DNA of 64,000 nt from Cryptomeria japonica (GCF_030272615.1 NC_081414.1:764131413-764195412), one strand, 5' to 3'; positions 10,800-22,448 are shown, counted from the first letter of the stretch. The notes: generated by a model from the letters alone, not told the origin. Numbers and translations: made by a program.

Positions 10800-11105
10800 A
10801 TACCACCTAATCATATGATATGAGGTATCACTTGAACACGTGATACTGAAGTTCATCACATCAATCTTGTGATTGACAGGATATCACCTAAGCATGTGAT
10901 ATCAGTATTGCCTACACACGCAATACTTAACGATAATCATATGAGAAAGATTAATTTCTCACCTTATCCAAGTTGTGATATGTGCACTAACACTTTATAC
11001 AAATGTTTTATCACAACACAATCATGGCATATCCATGACACACCAGAGATCCAACATGATAACTGGTTTGGACATTATAAGATCGTCACCTTATAATGTC
11101 CCCAT
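10800..11105 (-). repeat. Copia-B 3' stem-loop array
   Basis: A run of hairpins between the pol stop (11245) and the 3' LTR: 10825-10846 GTATCAC/GTGATAC; 10855-10873 ATCACA/TGTGAT; 10880-10903 GATATCAC/GTGATATC; 10905-10926 GTATTGC/GCAATAC; 10943-10960 GAGAAA/TTTCTC; 10973-11016 TTGTGATA/TATCACAA; 11022-11038 TCATGG/CCATGA; 11071-11100 GACATTATAAG/CTTATAATGTC. Several loops are exactly 8 nt (TTGAACAC, CTAAGCAT, CTACACAC, ATCGTCAC). The stems differ from unit to unit, so these are not copies of one repeat. Confidence 0.82.
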
Positions 11106-11244
11106 ACAAGTGTTCACTATCTTGAGAGATCATCACCTCTTAGATATGAACCCAGGGGATAGAATCCAAAAATTGTCCTAACATGACAAAGAGGTTTACA
11201 CATTAAACATCTTATAGGTATGCAAACATAGATTACAAAGCAAA

Positions 11245-12696
11245 TTACCTTTCTATCATACCTAAACCTTTTCTGAAGTGATCAACCTTCACTCTGGAAA
11301 GGGGTTTGGTCAGAATATTTGTAGTTTGATCTCCTATACAAACATATTCTAGTTGGATTGCATTCCTATCTACCATATCTCGCACATAGCGGTATGGAAT
11401 CTCAATATGCTTGGATCTATCATGAAACACTGGGTTTACTAAAAGTTTTATGCAACTCTGGTTGTCACAGTGTATAACAGTGGGTTTCATAGGTTCTCCA
11501 AACCACCCCACAAGCAACTTTCTAAGCCATACTGCCTCTCGGGCAGCCATAGAAGCTGCAATGTATTCTACCTCGATGGAGCTTTGAGCTACAGAAGACT
11601 GCTTCTTACTGATCCAAGATATCATATCTGAACCTAGACTGAAGCAACACCCTGAAGTGCTTTTCCTATCTGTCACACTTCCAGCCCAATCTAAATTTGT
11701 AAATCCATGTAGGTTTATATCAACTTTCTCATATTTGAAACCAAGGTTTAGGGTACCTTGTAGGTATCTCATAATGTGTTTTACTGCAACCAGGTGTATC
11801 TCCTTCGGTTCACACATAAACTGGCTTAGAGCATTAATTGCATAACAGATATCTGGTCTTGTATTTACCAGGTACATCAGGGATCCAATCATCTGTCTGT
11901 ATTGAGTAGGATCGGAGGGTTGTGACTCTGTTGCTGCTTCTTTAAGTTTATGTAAGTTGGTTTCCATAGGAGAGGTCATGGGTCTACAGTTCAGCATTCC
12001 GAATCTCTTCAAAATATCCAAGGTGTACTTTCCTTGGTTTAGTATAATGTTGTCATAATTATGCCATACTTCCAATCCTAGGAAGTAATGAAAGAGTCCT
12101 AAGTCCTTCATATCAAATTCTTTTGATAGATCATTCTTGCATTGATCTATAAGGTGGTCATTTCCTGTGATTAACAAGTCATCAACATATAAGATCAATA
12201 TTAGCATATCACCTTTATTTCTTTTGTAGTAGAGATTAGGATCTGCATCATTTTTGGAGAAGCCTAGTCCTGAGAGATAGGTGTCAATTCTTTCATACCA
12301 AGCCCTGGGAGCCTGTTTGAGCCCATAGAGAACTTTCTTGAGTCTACACACATGAGACTCTGCATCATGAATTTCAAACCCTTCAGGTTGCTCTAGGTAG
12401 ACTTCTTCTGAGATCTCACCATTTAGAAAGGTTGTCTTAACATCCATTTGGTGTACCTTCCATCCTTTTGCTGCTGCAATGGCTAATACAGCTCTTACTG
12501 ATGTATACCTGGCAAAAGGTGCAAAGGTTTCTTCATAATCTATTCCCTCCCTTTGTGAGAAGCCTCTGGCTACAAATCTGGCCTTGTGTTTTTCAATACT
12601 GCCGTCTGCAGCATGTTTGATTTTGAACAGCCATTTAGATGAAACCACAGATTTCTTGGTTGGCCTAAGAACAATCTCCCAAACATCATTTTTCAT
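11245..12696 (-). CDS. Copia-B reverse transcriptase / RNase H
   Basis: A 483-codon open frame covering the C-terminal pol of a Copia element, whose enzymes copy element RNA into DNA in cytoplasmic particles. It begins near KNDVWEIV, runs through ARFVARGFSQREGIDYEE and KVLYGLKQAPRAWYERIDTY, and has the catalytic box LYVDDLLITGND. RNase H follows, with NLDWAGSVTDRKSTSGC, EVEYIAASMAAREAVWLRKLL, HCDNQSCIKL and the C-terminal TTNILTKPLSRVK. The first Met is internal; the true frame continues upstream but is cut by a TAG where Copia-A has a glutamine (EEYQS). This domain block is otherwise intact. Confidence 0.93.
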   Translation of the reverse strand: MKNDVWEIVLRPTKKSVVSSKWLFKIKHAADGSIEKHKARFVARGFSQREGIDYEETFAPFARYTSVRAVLAIAAAKGWKVHQMDVKTTFLNGEISEEVYLEQPEGFEIHDAESHVCRLKKVLYGLKQAPRAWYERIDTYLSGLGFSKNDADPNLYYKRNKGDMLILILYVDDLLITGNDHLIDQCKNDLSKEFDMKDLGLFHYFLGLEVWHNYDNIILNQGKYTLDILKRFGMLNCRPMTSPMETNLHKLKEAATESQPSDPTQYRQMIGSLMYLVNTRPDICYAINALSQFMCEPKEIHLVAVKHIMRYLQGTLNLGFKYEKVDINLHGFTNLDWAGSVTDRKSTSGCCFSLGSDMISWISKKQSSVAQSSIEVEYIAASMAAREAVWLRKLLVGWFGEPMKPTVIHCDNQSCIKLLVNPVFHDRSKHIEIPYRYVRDMVDRNAIQLEYVCIGDQTTNILTKPLSRVKVDHFRKGLGMIER

Positions 12697-12769
12697 AATG
12701 GACTAATACTCTTCAGACATGGCATCCTTCCATACTTGATGTTCAAGTGCATTTGATACATTGTTTGGT

Positions 12770-14323
12770 TCAGCTTTTAGAGAGGTCATTCATAAGAGCA
12801 ACATAGCTAGTGAATTTATTAGGCTTTTTGCTTTCTCTGAAGGTTCCCAAGGGAGCAACAAACTTCTGAGCTTCTTCTACAGTTTTGGTGGCCCATAGTG
12901 GTCTTTTCTTGAGGTTTTCTCTAGGTGGACTTTGAGTTTCACTCATAGTTTCCTCAGGATTCTCTCTCTGAAGCTCAGGAGTAGGATCTCTATCTAAGCT
13001 AGGGTTGGGAATATAGACTTCAGGATCCAGAGAGCTTTGGGCTCTTTTGAAGGCTAAGTTTTCTTCAAAGATCACATCCCTACTTAGTTCAATATTCTTT
13101 TGACCAGGTATATATATCCTGTAGACTTTGGAGGTTTCACTATATCCTACAAAAATTCCCCTTTTTCCAGAAGGCTCTAATTTTAATCTTTTCTCCTTAG
13201 GTACATGAATATAGACAGGGCATCCAAAAATCCTAAGGTGGCTTATATCTGGTTTTGATTTAGTAAAGACTTCCTTAGGGGTCTTGTCTTCAAGATGAGA
13301 GTGAGGACATCTGTTTTGAATATATACAGCAGTGCAAGTTGCTTCTGCCCAAAGATTGATATTTAGATTCTGATCAAGAATCATAGCTTTGGCAGCTTCA
13401 ACGATTGTCCTATTTTTCCTTTCTGCTATCCCATTTTGTTGAGGGTTGTAAGGTATTGTTAACTCCCTCTTAATCCCTGAATTTTTACAAAACTCTTTAA
13501 ATAATTCTGATGTGTATTCCCCCCCATTATCAGTTCTTAAGGTTTTAATTTTGTTTCCTGAGTAGTTCTCTGTTAGTGATTTGAATTCTTTAAACCTATT
13601 ATGGATCTCTTCTGATTCTTTACATTTCAGAAAGTAGATCCAGGTTTTCCTAGAGTAGTCATCAACAAATATTACATAATACAGAAATCCCCCCAATGAA
13701 TTTACAGACATAGGTCCACATACATCAGAATGAACTAACTCTAAAATTTTACTTGTTTTCCTAGTACTACTCTGAAAAGCACCCTTAGTATTTTTACCTA
13801 GGGCACATCCTGTGCATGCCCCTGAATGATATTGCTTTAGCTTAGGTAGACCTGTGACAAGGTCTCCCATTGATGATAAAGCTCTAAAATTTAGGTGGCC
13901 TAGTCTTCTATGCCAAATTTCATTGGCATCTGTAGTTTCATGAATTAGGGCTAAGTTGGGCTCTATGCATAACTCATATAAGTAGCCTTGTCTTTGACCA
14001 ATTGTTTTAGTTTTCTTGATGGACGAGTTTTTTGGCCAAACCAACACTTTGTTGTCCATGAAGGTCACTTTGTATCCATTGTCCTTCAGTGCTGATATTG
14101 AGACAAGATTCCTCTTAATGCCTAGAACATATAGCACTCCTCTAAGTTGTAATGATACACCTGACTTTAGTTTGATGGTGCAGTTTCCAACTCCTTTGAC
14201 AGGGTTTGTAGAGTCATCTTTGATGGTTACCTCTTCATCATTCTCCTCTTTCATGGAGTCTAGTACTTCTCTGAATCTTGTGATGTGTCTGGATGAGCCA
14301 CTGTCGATCACCCAGGAGTTCAC
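12770..14323 (-). pseudogene. Copia-B protease / integrase
   Basis: A 517-codon frame. It begins with the aspartic protease signature WVIDSGSSRHIT, then the integrase zinc domain (HRRLGHLNFR, then CTGCALGKN) and the catalytic core: VHSDVCGPM, LRTDNGGEY and NPQQNGIAERKNRTIVE supply the D-D-E residues. The variable C-terminal region ends VALMNDLSKS and a stop. That stop follows a one-base frame shift in an A-run near 12776; in the shifted frame the linker to RT (EPNNVSNALEHQVWKDAM) continues, then meets a TAG near 12700. So integrase is complete but detached from RT. Confidence 0.92.
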
Positions 14324-15186
14324 TTGTTTGATGCTTGATTTGTGAGTGCTGAATAGAGTACATACTTCTCGGAGTCCTCTTCCCTTTCCGATTTTCCTGT
14401 TTTGACAAATGTGGCTTGTTTAGCTCTTTCTGGACATTTTGCAACATAGTGCCCAAATTTGTCACATCTGTAACACTGAATTTGAGAGAGGTCCTTCTTG
14501 AAGGAGTTCTTGCTGTGACGACCTTTTCTCTTCCTAAATTGCTTCTTCTTGCCCTTTCTGTCTGAGTTCGTATTTAGAACTTGAAGATCTTCATCTATAT
14601 TCTTTTGTTTGATCCCTTTCTTATTTTGCCTTGATTCCTCTTGGAGACAGTTAGCCTTTAGCCTATCGAATTTTGGAAAGTTATCCCTTGCACTGATGCC
14701 TTGGACGAACGTTTCCCAAATACTAGGCAACCCATCTAAAGCAATGAGGGTTAATTCTTTGCTTTGGATCTCATATCCAAGGGTTGCTAGTTCATCCCTT
14801 AAGGTAGATATTCGCATAAAGTAGGCATTGACTGATTCCCCTTTTATCATGGATATATGATTTATCTTTCTTTTTAGAGCCAATGTTCTACTGGCATTGG
14901 ATATCTCAAAAGCGTCTTCAAGTGCTTTGAAAATGTTGAAAGCTATTTCATGTTTCTTTATAATGGGCATAATATTGTTCCTTACCCCATCGACTATGAT
15001 TTTGATAGCCTTATCATTTCCTTCTCTCCAAATTGCTTTGTCAAGTTCAGTCTCAGGTTCTTTAGTTTCAGCCTTTACAAATGATTCAACTTTATTTTCT
15101 TTTAGAATCATTTGAATTCTGAATTTCCATGCGGAGAAGTCGTCACCCCCTGCGATTCTATCTTCAAATCTGATAGCGCTAGCCAT
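14320..15186 (-). CDS. Copia-B Gag with zinc knuckle
   Basis: A 288-codon frame starting MASAIRFEDRIAGGDDFSAW just inside the primer site, the usual start for this Copia group. The middle is the UBN2-type gag core (RTLALKRKINHISMIKGESV). A basic stretch (KGKKKQFRKRKGR) precedes the CCHC knuckle CYRCDKFGHYVAKC. Gag packages element RNA into virus-like particles. It ends in TGA at 14320 and the protease frame starts in a different frame, overlapping by a few bases. Copia-A keeps gag and protease in one frame, so this is more likely a frameshift mutation than a programmed shift. Confidence 0.9.
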   Translation of the reverse strand: MASAIRFEDRIAGGDDFSAWKFRIQMILKENKVESFVKAETKEPETELDKAIWREGNDKAIKIIVDGVRNNIMPIIKKHEIAFNIFKALEDAFEISNASRTLALKRKINHISMIKGESVNAYFMRISTLRDELATLGYEIQSKELTLIALDGLPSIWETFVQGISARDNFPKFDRLKANCLQEESRQNKKGIKQKNIDEDLQVLNTNSDRKGKKKQFRKRKGRHSKNSFKKDLSQIQCYRCDKFGHYVAKCPERAKQATFVKTGKSEREEDSEKYVLYSALTNQASNK

Positions 15187-15266
15187 TGATAGGATTGTGA
15201 TGTTGAATATATACTTGATTTGAATTTTACGTAAAATTCAACAGCCTCAGGTTCGATTTAACTATA

Positions 15267-15278
15267 GCTCTGATATCA
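15267..15278 (-). promoter_or_regulatory. Copia-B primer binding site
   Basis: On the minus strand TGATATCAGAGC follows the 5' LTR directly. It is one base from TGGTATCAGAGC, the initiator-Met tRNA complement typical of plant Copia elements. Confidence 0.85.
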
Positions 15279-15990
15279 TGTAAATGATGTTCAATTTACA
15301 TTCAATATGCAAGTTGTATTCTATTAAAATAATCTTCTTGTATTTATTATTGCCTTAATGTATAAATCTGACTATCTTCTTGTTTGTGGCAGGTGAGAGG
15401 AGCATTTAATATTTTCTATGTCCTATCTCACGAATGCCACTCAATATAAGTATATAACAAATGGGGCACGATCAAGCAATGCCTTGATCGGTCATGACCG
15501 ATCAAGACATTACTTGATCGTGCCTCTTTGTTTATACTAAACAAATGCATGTTCAACGTTAATGCCAATCGGTGTGGGAGTAGTATTACAACCGATGTCT
15601 ATTGGTGTTTGCTCAATGCTAACAGCCGATAGTTATCGGTGCAGGCTTAACACTCGATAACTATCGGTGACCTTTGTTATAATGCCACCCGATATATTAT
15701 ATGCAACCCGATATATTAATCGGTGTTTTCTTTAATCATTTATTTATCATTATATATGTTAATCGATATACATCTAAATACAAGATTTATTAATCGATTA
15801 ACATAAACAAAATGCATAGTATGATTATCAATGAATAGGTTATTTATATGCAAATGTAGAATAGGCGTCAAAGAGGAATTAATTGCTTGAAGGTTTTATC
15901 ATGGTTATCGATATGATAAATGATTGAATGAGAGACTTCATTTATCTCTCATTCAATCATTTATCTTACCGAAGCTATCATGCATTAACA
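15279..15990 (-). repeat. Copia-B 5' LTR
   Basis: Near-identical to 9965-10707, with the same U3 palindrome at 15466-15523 (outer stem GCACGATCAAG / CTTGATCGTGC, here perfect) and one fewer CCGATA-type unit. The TATA-like box is at about 15440-15458 on the minus strand. Confidence 0.9.
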
Positions 15991-16723
15991 CCTTTTGTGA
16001 AAAACCTCTAGCTACAAATCTAGCTTTATATTTTTCTACACTCCCATCAGCTACATGTTTAATTTTGAATAGCCACTTAGAAGAAACAACAGATTTACCT
16101 TTGGGCCTAGGAACAATATCCCACACATCATTTTTGATAATGGATTGATACTCCTCCATCATGGCATCCTTCCACACTTGCTGATTTGAAGCTTCTTCAA
16201 AATTAGAAGCCTCGGATGCTATAAAGTGACTCATTAAAGCTACATATCCTACAAACTTATGAGACCTTTTACTCTCTCTAAAGGTGCCACGAGGGGCTGC
16301 ATATTTTTCAGCCTCTTCCATAGTGTGTCGAGCCCACAATGGTCTTTTCTTATTAGCTGAAATATTATTGGAACCTACATAAGTATCTATATAATCAATT
16401 GGATCAACAGGATCAGCAAAGTTTTCTAAATCTGTATTCTCCCCATGGATCTCTGAAGGTGAATCGGGATTACCCATATCTACGTCTTGAGGAGGCTCAA
16501 AGTCTTCTCTATCAAATTCCATGATAGACTCTTTGGATTTCTTGCAAGCTACATCTTCATCAAAAGAGACATCCCTGCTGATTTCAATTTGCTTTTGACC
16601 TGGAATGTAGATTCTGCATGCTTTTGAGGATTCACTATAACCAACAAAGATGCCTTTCTTTCTTGAAGGTTCCAACTTAGTTCTTTTCTCTTTAGGAACT
16701 TGAAAAAAAAACAAGACATCCAA
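15991..16723 (-). pseudogene. Copia-A integrase C-terminus to RT start
   Basis: Minus frame carrying the integrase tail (KGIFVGYSESSKACRIYIPG), an acidic variable linker, WARHTMEEAEKYAAPRGTFR, and the start of RT (KNDVWDIVPRPKGKSVVSSK, then ARFVARGFSQK). The frame then runs into the Copia-B LTR at 15990, where a chance stop ends it. It shows the undamaged EEYQS that is EEY-stop in Copia-B. Confidence 0.9.
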
Positions 16724-16811
16724 AAATTCTGAGGTGACTAATGTTTGGTTTGATACCTGAAAAAACTTCTTCTAGAGTCATGTTGTCTAGGATTTGATGA
16801 GGACTACGATT

Positions 16812-17409
16812 CTAAATGTATATTGTTGTCTTGCAAGCCTCTGCCCATAAAAATGATTGAAGACTTTGATCATGGATCATAGCCTTCGCTGCCTCGACAA
16901 TTGTCATGTTCTTTCTTTCAGGTACACCATTTTGTTGAGGATTATAAGGAACACGGAACTCCCTTAATCCTAGCTTCAACACAAAAGTTATGAAATAAAC
17001 CAAAAAAATATTCTCCCCCATTATCAGATCTTAGAACCTTTATTTTCTTGTTGAATAAATTTTCAACAAGTGCTTTAAATTCTTTAAATCTGGACAGCAC
17101 TTCATCACATTCTTTAGACTTAAGAAAATAAATCCAACACTTACGAGAAAAGTCATCAATGAAGGTAACATAATACCAAAAACCACCAAGGGAAGCAACT
17201 GACATAGGGCCACACAAATCAGAATGAATTAACTCTAGAATATCCTTTGCTCTATTTTCACTACTATGAAAAGTACTCTTAACATTCTTACCTAGAGCAC
17301 ATCCCTTGCAGACACCTTCATGGTTTTGATTTAGCTTTGGAAGACGAAGTTCTGAAATTTCGGTTACCAAATCTTTTATGCCACAGCTCACTTGAACTTG
17401 TAGAATCAT
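16812..17409 (-). pseudogene. Copia-A integrase core, frameshifted
   Basis: Two minus frames together give the integrase. 17409-16942 has CKGCALGKN, IHSDLCGPM and LRSDNGGEY. 17021-16812 has NPQQNGVPERKNMTIVEAA and ends in a stop at TTIYI. A frame change near 16960-17000 separates the D-D part from the E part, and another near 17370 separates it from gag-protease. All three catalytic acidic residues can still be read, but no single frame contains them. Confidence 0.9.
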
Positions 17410-18685
17410 GAGCTAATGCTTGGATAGGACGGGCTGAAAGCTTGTAAAGGCTGTCATGACAAACACCAATCTCACGAGCTGACTGGATGCTGGTGTTCTT
17501 CTTCCATGAAAGAACTTTTCCATCAGCAAAAGCAACATAACCCTTGTCTTCTAATGCTAAAATAGAAATCAGATTCCTCTTAATGCCAGGAACAAAAAGA
17601 ACATCGCTCAGAAGAAGAGGAATACCAGAATCCAACTGAAAGGAAGTAGAACCAGCACCCTTTACAAAATAACATGCATCATCACCAATGATAACTTGAA
17701 GATGAGAATCTTTTTCCTTCAAGTTGGAAAGATGTTCACGATAACCAGTAATATGGTGGGAGGCTCCACTATCAATAAGCCATATATCACTGTCAATAGG
17801 AATATTACTAGAGAGAGCAGAAATAAATAAGAACCCCTCTGAATTTTCACTGGACTCTCTATGAGGAGAAACATTTTCAACATTTGTTGTTGCAACTTGT
17901 GGTTTGGGTCTAGAAGGACATTCTCTAGCAAAGTGACCAAACTTGTCACATCTGAAGCATTGTACTCTAGAGAGGTCCTTTCTTGTCTTAGATTCAAAAG
18001 CTGAATCAGAATTTCTATCTCTGTTCCTTTTGAAGTTTCCTTTCCTTCCTTTTCTTTTAGACGTATGGGTAGCAAGAACATGATCTTCTTCATGATGAGA
18101 TTTACGTCCAATTCCTCTTGCCTCCAATCTGCATTCCTCTTGAATGCAATCAACTCTCAATCGATCAAACTTGGGTAACTCATTTCTTCCACTAATACCT
18201 TGAATGAAAGATTCCCAAGAGTGGGGAAGGCCATTCATGGACGGCATAACCAAGCCTTTATCCTCAATAGAATCACCAATAGCATTGAGCTGATCCTTCA
18301 ACTTTGTAATCTTCATAAAGAAGGAAACAACAGATTCACCTCTACTCATTTTAATATGAAGAAGTTGACGTCTCAATGCTAGAGCTCTGCTAGTACTATT
18401 GAATTCATACAAGCTTTGAAGGCACTCGAACATATCTTTGGTTGAATTCAACTTGGATATAACAAGTACTAGATGATCATTAACAGAATCAATTAGAATC
18501 TTTTTAGCCATGAGATTATTCTTCCTCCATTAATCTTTCTCGGTGTCATCTGAAGGTTCATCTACAACAGACTTCACATAGTTAGGAAGATCATTCTCTT
18601 CTAGCACAATAAGAATCCTGAATTTCCATTAAGTGTAATTGGTTGCACCATCCAATCTGTCTTCAACTTTGAGTCCATTCACCAT
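17318..18685 (-). pseudogene. Copia-A Gag-protease, two nonsense codons
   Basis: The frame starts at an ATG ending at 18685 (MVNGLKVEDRLDGATNYT), matching the position of the Copia-B gag start. In-frame stops fall at 18629-18631 and 18530-18532, after which 397 codons are open. That stretch has the gag core (RALALRRQLLHIKMSRGESV), the knuckle CFRCDKFGHFAREC, the protease site IWLIDSGASHHITGY, and the beginning of the integrase zinc domain (ELWHKRFG) before a frameshift near 17370. Gag and protease are in one frame, unlike Copia-B. Confidence 0.9.
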
Positions 18686-18777
18686 GATGGAAAAACTTGA
18701 AATAAACAGACTAGAGCTTCAAACAAAGAAAATTTCAAAACTAAGCAATCTGGTTCTGGATCTTTTCTTTAGACACA

Positions 18778-18788
18778 CTCTAATACCA
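18778..18788 (-). promoter_or_regulatory. Copia-A primer binding site
   Basis: On the minus strand TGGTATTAGAG follows the 5' LTR end (TTAACA) with no gap, one base from the initiator-Met tRNA complement. Confidence 0.85.
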
Positions 18789-19676
18789 TGTTAAAATTAG
18801 AACCAGAAAGATAAAAACTCAGAAATCTGAATCAAGAATTCTTACAAGAACACAAATCTTATCCTGTCTACCTGAAGGTGAAAAACCCAGCCACACTAAA
18901 AATATCTTTATTATCAAAACAAGTCTGATACAAAGCTGATACACTTAGCAAGAAATGATTGTTATCAATTTAACAATCAACCGAATAAGTCAAAAAATGA
19001 CTTGTACAATGCATACCGCATATATCCTCCTTTACAACATATATATATCTTGCACATCGATCATTCACACAAAGGTAATATAGAAAGGATCGAGTGATAC
19101 ACGGAAGCTACTAAAGAATACCTCCTTCAATCTTAATCACGAATGAACACAAAAGCAAAAGAATAAATGGTCTTCCTTTAAATCATACTGCTCACTGAAT
19201 ATAGCTTCTCTTTTCTGAAGAATAAGCACACATTGCTGACAATCACCAAAATACATATAATAAATAGAATGCCTGAACTCCATCGCAGCCGGAAAACATA
19301 GAAATATATAAATGAATAGAAGAAGTATAACTCTCCACGGAGTGAAGATGAAAAACCACGCTCAAGAGAAAGACGTCAGTTACATGACCGACATCAAGAG
19401 AAGTGAACAACGGATGGAATCCAGATCAGACGGTAACGGCAGCCAACGCACAATACTTCCACGAAGCCGCAAGCAACATACACATACGGTGATGGATATT
19501 GGAACGAACCGAAATCACATACAACATGCGTGGAGATGAAAAAACAGAATTATCACGAACACAAAGCTCAAAAAACAATCGAGCAAAATATATGAACTGT
19601 GAAAGGGTGCAATCAGCAATACGAATCTCACAGACATTGCATGAAATGATGTCTCACGAAGTTACACACATTAACA
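18789..19676 (-). repeat. Copia-A 5' LTR
   Basis: Direct copy of 1815-2726, starting TGTTAAAATTAG and ending ACATTAACA. It is followed by GATAC (19677-19681), identical to 1810-1814. It retains an ACGTCA core near 19373 that is ATGTCA in the other copy. Confidence 0.92.
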
Positions 19677-19681
19677 GATAC

Positions 19682-21007
19682 TGTATTCAAAATAAAGCAA
19701 AATGATCCAGTATTGCCAATTCAGCGCTAGAAGGCCCTGTGTTAAGATAAGATTTGAATCAGATACGGATCCTAATTGATTCACTTGGGTATTCATCCAA
19801 GTTTCTATTTTCTGCCTGCGAATTTAGGTAACCCCACAGCAGACCAGCAGGTTTTTTTTTTCACCTTTTTTATTGTTTTCTGGAATTGAACAATGACTAA
19901 AATGTAATTCCTAACTTTAAAAGTGACTTGTAAAGCGTTTGGAACACTAAAACAAACTCACTTTACCTTGCTTTGCCATTACATGAATAGAGCTGATAAA
20001 TTGATAATTGATAACTAAAGGCCCCAAAGTGCTAGGATTTCTATTCCTACTTGTGCAGGACAGCCAATTCGCTGCCAAGGAGATCGTATGGGAAGCTTTT
20101 TTGGTTTTCATTTTTTCCTCTTCACTTTTATTACTATTGGATCAAACAGATATGTTGGCTATAAAAGTTAAATCTACACATTTCTAGAGGCAAGACCAAC
20201 CCTCAAGGCTCAATGAACATGTCATTAAGAGGATAGGACTAAGACCCATCAACAAAATGTGAATAACTAAGGACCAATTGATTAAAGTGGGTAAAATTTC
20301 CTTTTGCTGTAGGCTCTGCTAGGCCAAGAGGGCTGCTCTGTATGGTATCCTTAACTGGACAATTTTAAAAAGAAATGAAGAACAGACACAAGTTCTTAAC
20401 AGTTATCATATCGCAAAAGTGGCCTAAGGGACCCTACAGCAAGGAAAAGGATAGCCTGCATGTTACATGCATCATTGTATTGCATAGAATGCACCAAAGC
20501 AGAAAGAGTACCAAACATGCAGTGTCCCCCTTACGAAAATAAATCATCTTGTAGCAAAACATATGGCCCTCTACAATTACCCTACATCCACTACACAAAT
20601 GTATCCTTCTTACAACTATAGACCAGACCTACACAGAGAGAGCCAATGCCACAAAGCCAACATCCATCTAGAGGGCCTGTGCAAAATAGCCAAGGCCATT
20701 GCACAAGAAACAAAGTGAAAACCCTAAACAAAAACATAGGGCACAATGTCATAGAGCTCATAGTCATAAGAACACTCACGTAAGCCACCAAAAGACAATA
20801 GCAAAGCCCATTGGTTATCTACAGGCACCCAGTGGTTACATGCAGCCTCCAAAATTCATGTTGGGCTTATTGGTCCACATGTCAAGCACGAAACCATTAA
20901 AATTGGCGCATACAATCACTTAAAGCATAATGACCACAAGCAAGGTGTTAATTAGGTATTGGCAAAAATCCATGGATATAAGCATGCTGGAAAAAAACAC
21001 TTAAGAT
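19682..21007. other. No gene seen
   Basis: Mixed-composition DNA right of Copia-A with only short random frames on both strands. I see no transposase, tRNA or LTR signal. Confidence 0.5.
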
Positions 21008-21213
21008 AACAACATATGTGTCACCAATTAAGTGTGAGAGGCATGGTCTTGAGACATAATAATCATTACCCTGTGAGAATGCAACATGCCACTTGCAGAG
21101 TCAAACCATCAACAACATATGTGTCACCAATTAAGTGCAAGAGGCACGGTCTTTAAACATAATAATCATGACCCGGTGAGAATGCACCATGCCGCTCACA
21201 GAATCAAACCATC
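21008..21213. repeat. Tandem duplication, two 103 bp units
   Basis: Units 21008-21110 and 21111-21213 both begin AACAACATATGTGTCACCAA and end TCAAACCATC, with about ten differences between them. Noncoding. Confidence 0.8.
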
Positions 21214-22448
21214 ACCTTCAAGAAAAGTCATTGAGCTGAAACATGGATGCCTCGTCTAACAAGAGGCCCCACCACCACCACCACCACATAGGTCACACAT
21301 CATAAGCAAACAATGCACTCATGAAAGATTACACTATGTAGAGAAGAGCTTAGGCTCGCCAAAGCCAAAAGCAACAAGCGGTGAGCCATGACTTGCAATT
21401 TAATCCTATGTCACAAGGTTCATGTCCATGTTCTGCACAGATAAAATTTGGATGATGTTTGGCAGCTTTAAAATTTGCTAAAAAATTCATGATTAAATTT
21501 GACTAATATAAGTTAAATTTATAATTTGATAAAATTTAAATATATCAATAATTAAAAATCTAAATTAAACGTTCTAAAATATTAAATGTCAATATTAAAA
21601 CAATCTTCACATCTTAAATTTTAATATATTAAATTTTATAAAAAACAAAAAATAAATACAAAACCTCTAATTTTAAAAATAAACGTAAAGAGAAATAGTA
21701 ATGCAAAAAAGCAAACAAAACTCCACACATGGAAAACTGCATGTGTATGGTCAATTCACTTCATCTCTACATATGGAAAACTGTAGATATTTGGGTTCAA
21801 GCCACAAAACCTTGGCATAAATTAAACTTGCAATAGCTTAAACATAGAACCACGAACTATGAAGATGTCAAAGACTCACTTTTTAAAACATATTTAATAA
21901 AAAAAAACTAAGCCATATTCCATACAAATTTTAGGGTGAACTACAACAATTTTTTACGTTTTCTATTAAGTTTCACCAAATTTTGAACTTCATGGATTAA
22001 ATCTGACAAACCCTATGACATAGGTTTAATCCATGTAACCCAACTCTATGAACCATGCACCCACAAACAAGAGAGATTGAGTCCACTATATGACATCACC
22101 ACATGGACATATGGCATGTAAGGATTCATCTCCACATAAGAGAAGAATGCCACTAGTACCTTGAGTTGGAACAATTGTGTAGATGTCAGTTAATATCAAT
22201 CATCTTGGAAATGATCAAACAACGAACAATGTAGAGCATCGAGATCCACAACTAGCACATGGTACATCAAAGTTGTGCACCCAAAAGGTTTAGTTGTTGG
22301 TGCACTTCAGTGCACTGCCCACCAATGAGTGCTAGACACCCATGCTATGTCATATGAAGACATAAACCTATAGTGAGAGAACGGGCCTGCCATCTTACCA
22401 TATAACAACCAAATGGCACTTGCCAATAGGCTGCTACAAAGAAGACAA
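21214..22448. other. No gene seen
   Basis: AT-rich DNA with a short CCA-triplet run near 21270-21287 and a run of A/T-only sequence at 21480-21720. No supported gene. The last bases, GACAA (22444-22448), are the likely left target site of the miniature element. Confidence 0.5.

Larger units (their letters stand above)
9965..15990 (-). mobile_element. Copia-B: Copia LTR retrotransposon nested in Copia-A
   Basis: LTRs at 9965-10707 and 15279-15990 enclose a minus-strand gag-pol region, with a primer site at 15267-15278 and a polypurine tract at 10708-10717. It interrupts the Copia-A RT codons between GFSQK and DGIDYEE. The flanks suggest a CTTTT duplication if one extra C is allowed at the right border (left 9960-9964, right 15992-15996). 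It is of the same broad Copia group as its host element and much better preserved, with three long frames broken by a few lesions. Confidence 0.93.
1815..19676 (-). mobile_element. Copia-A: Copia LTR retrotransposon with two nested insertions
   Basis: A complete element defined by direct LTRs (1815-2726 and 18789-19676), a perfect 5 bp duplication GATAC (1810-1814 and 19677-19681), a primer binding site inside the right LTR and a polypurine tract inside the left LTR. All coding remains run on the minus strand in Copia order: gag, zinc knuckle, protease, integrase, RT, RNase H. The span of 17.9 kb is inflated by Copia-B (9965-15990) and element X (3383 to about 8962); without them about 6.2 kb remains, a normal Copia length. 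Nonsense codons and frameshifts mean it is dead. Confidence 0.93.

Noticed and set aside
10800-11105. CRISPR-like array
   Set aside because: Units are hairpins of differing sequence without a constant direct repeat, in a plant retrotransposon 3' region.
14320-14323. Programmed frameshift between Copia-B gag and protease
   Set aside because: The related Copia-A keeps gag and protease in one frame and Copia-B has other lesions, so simple mutation is more likely.
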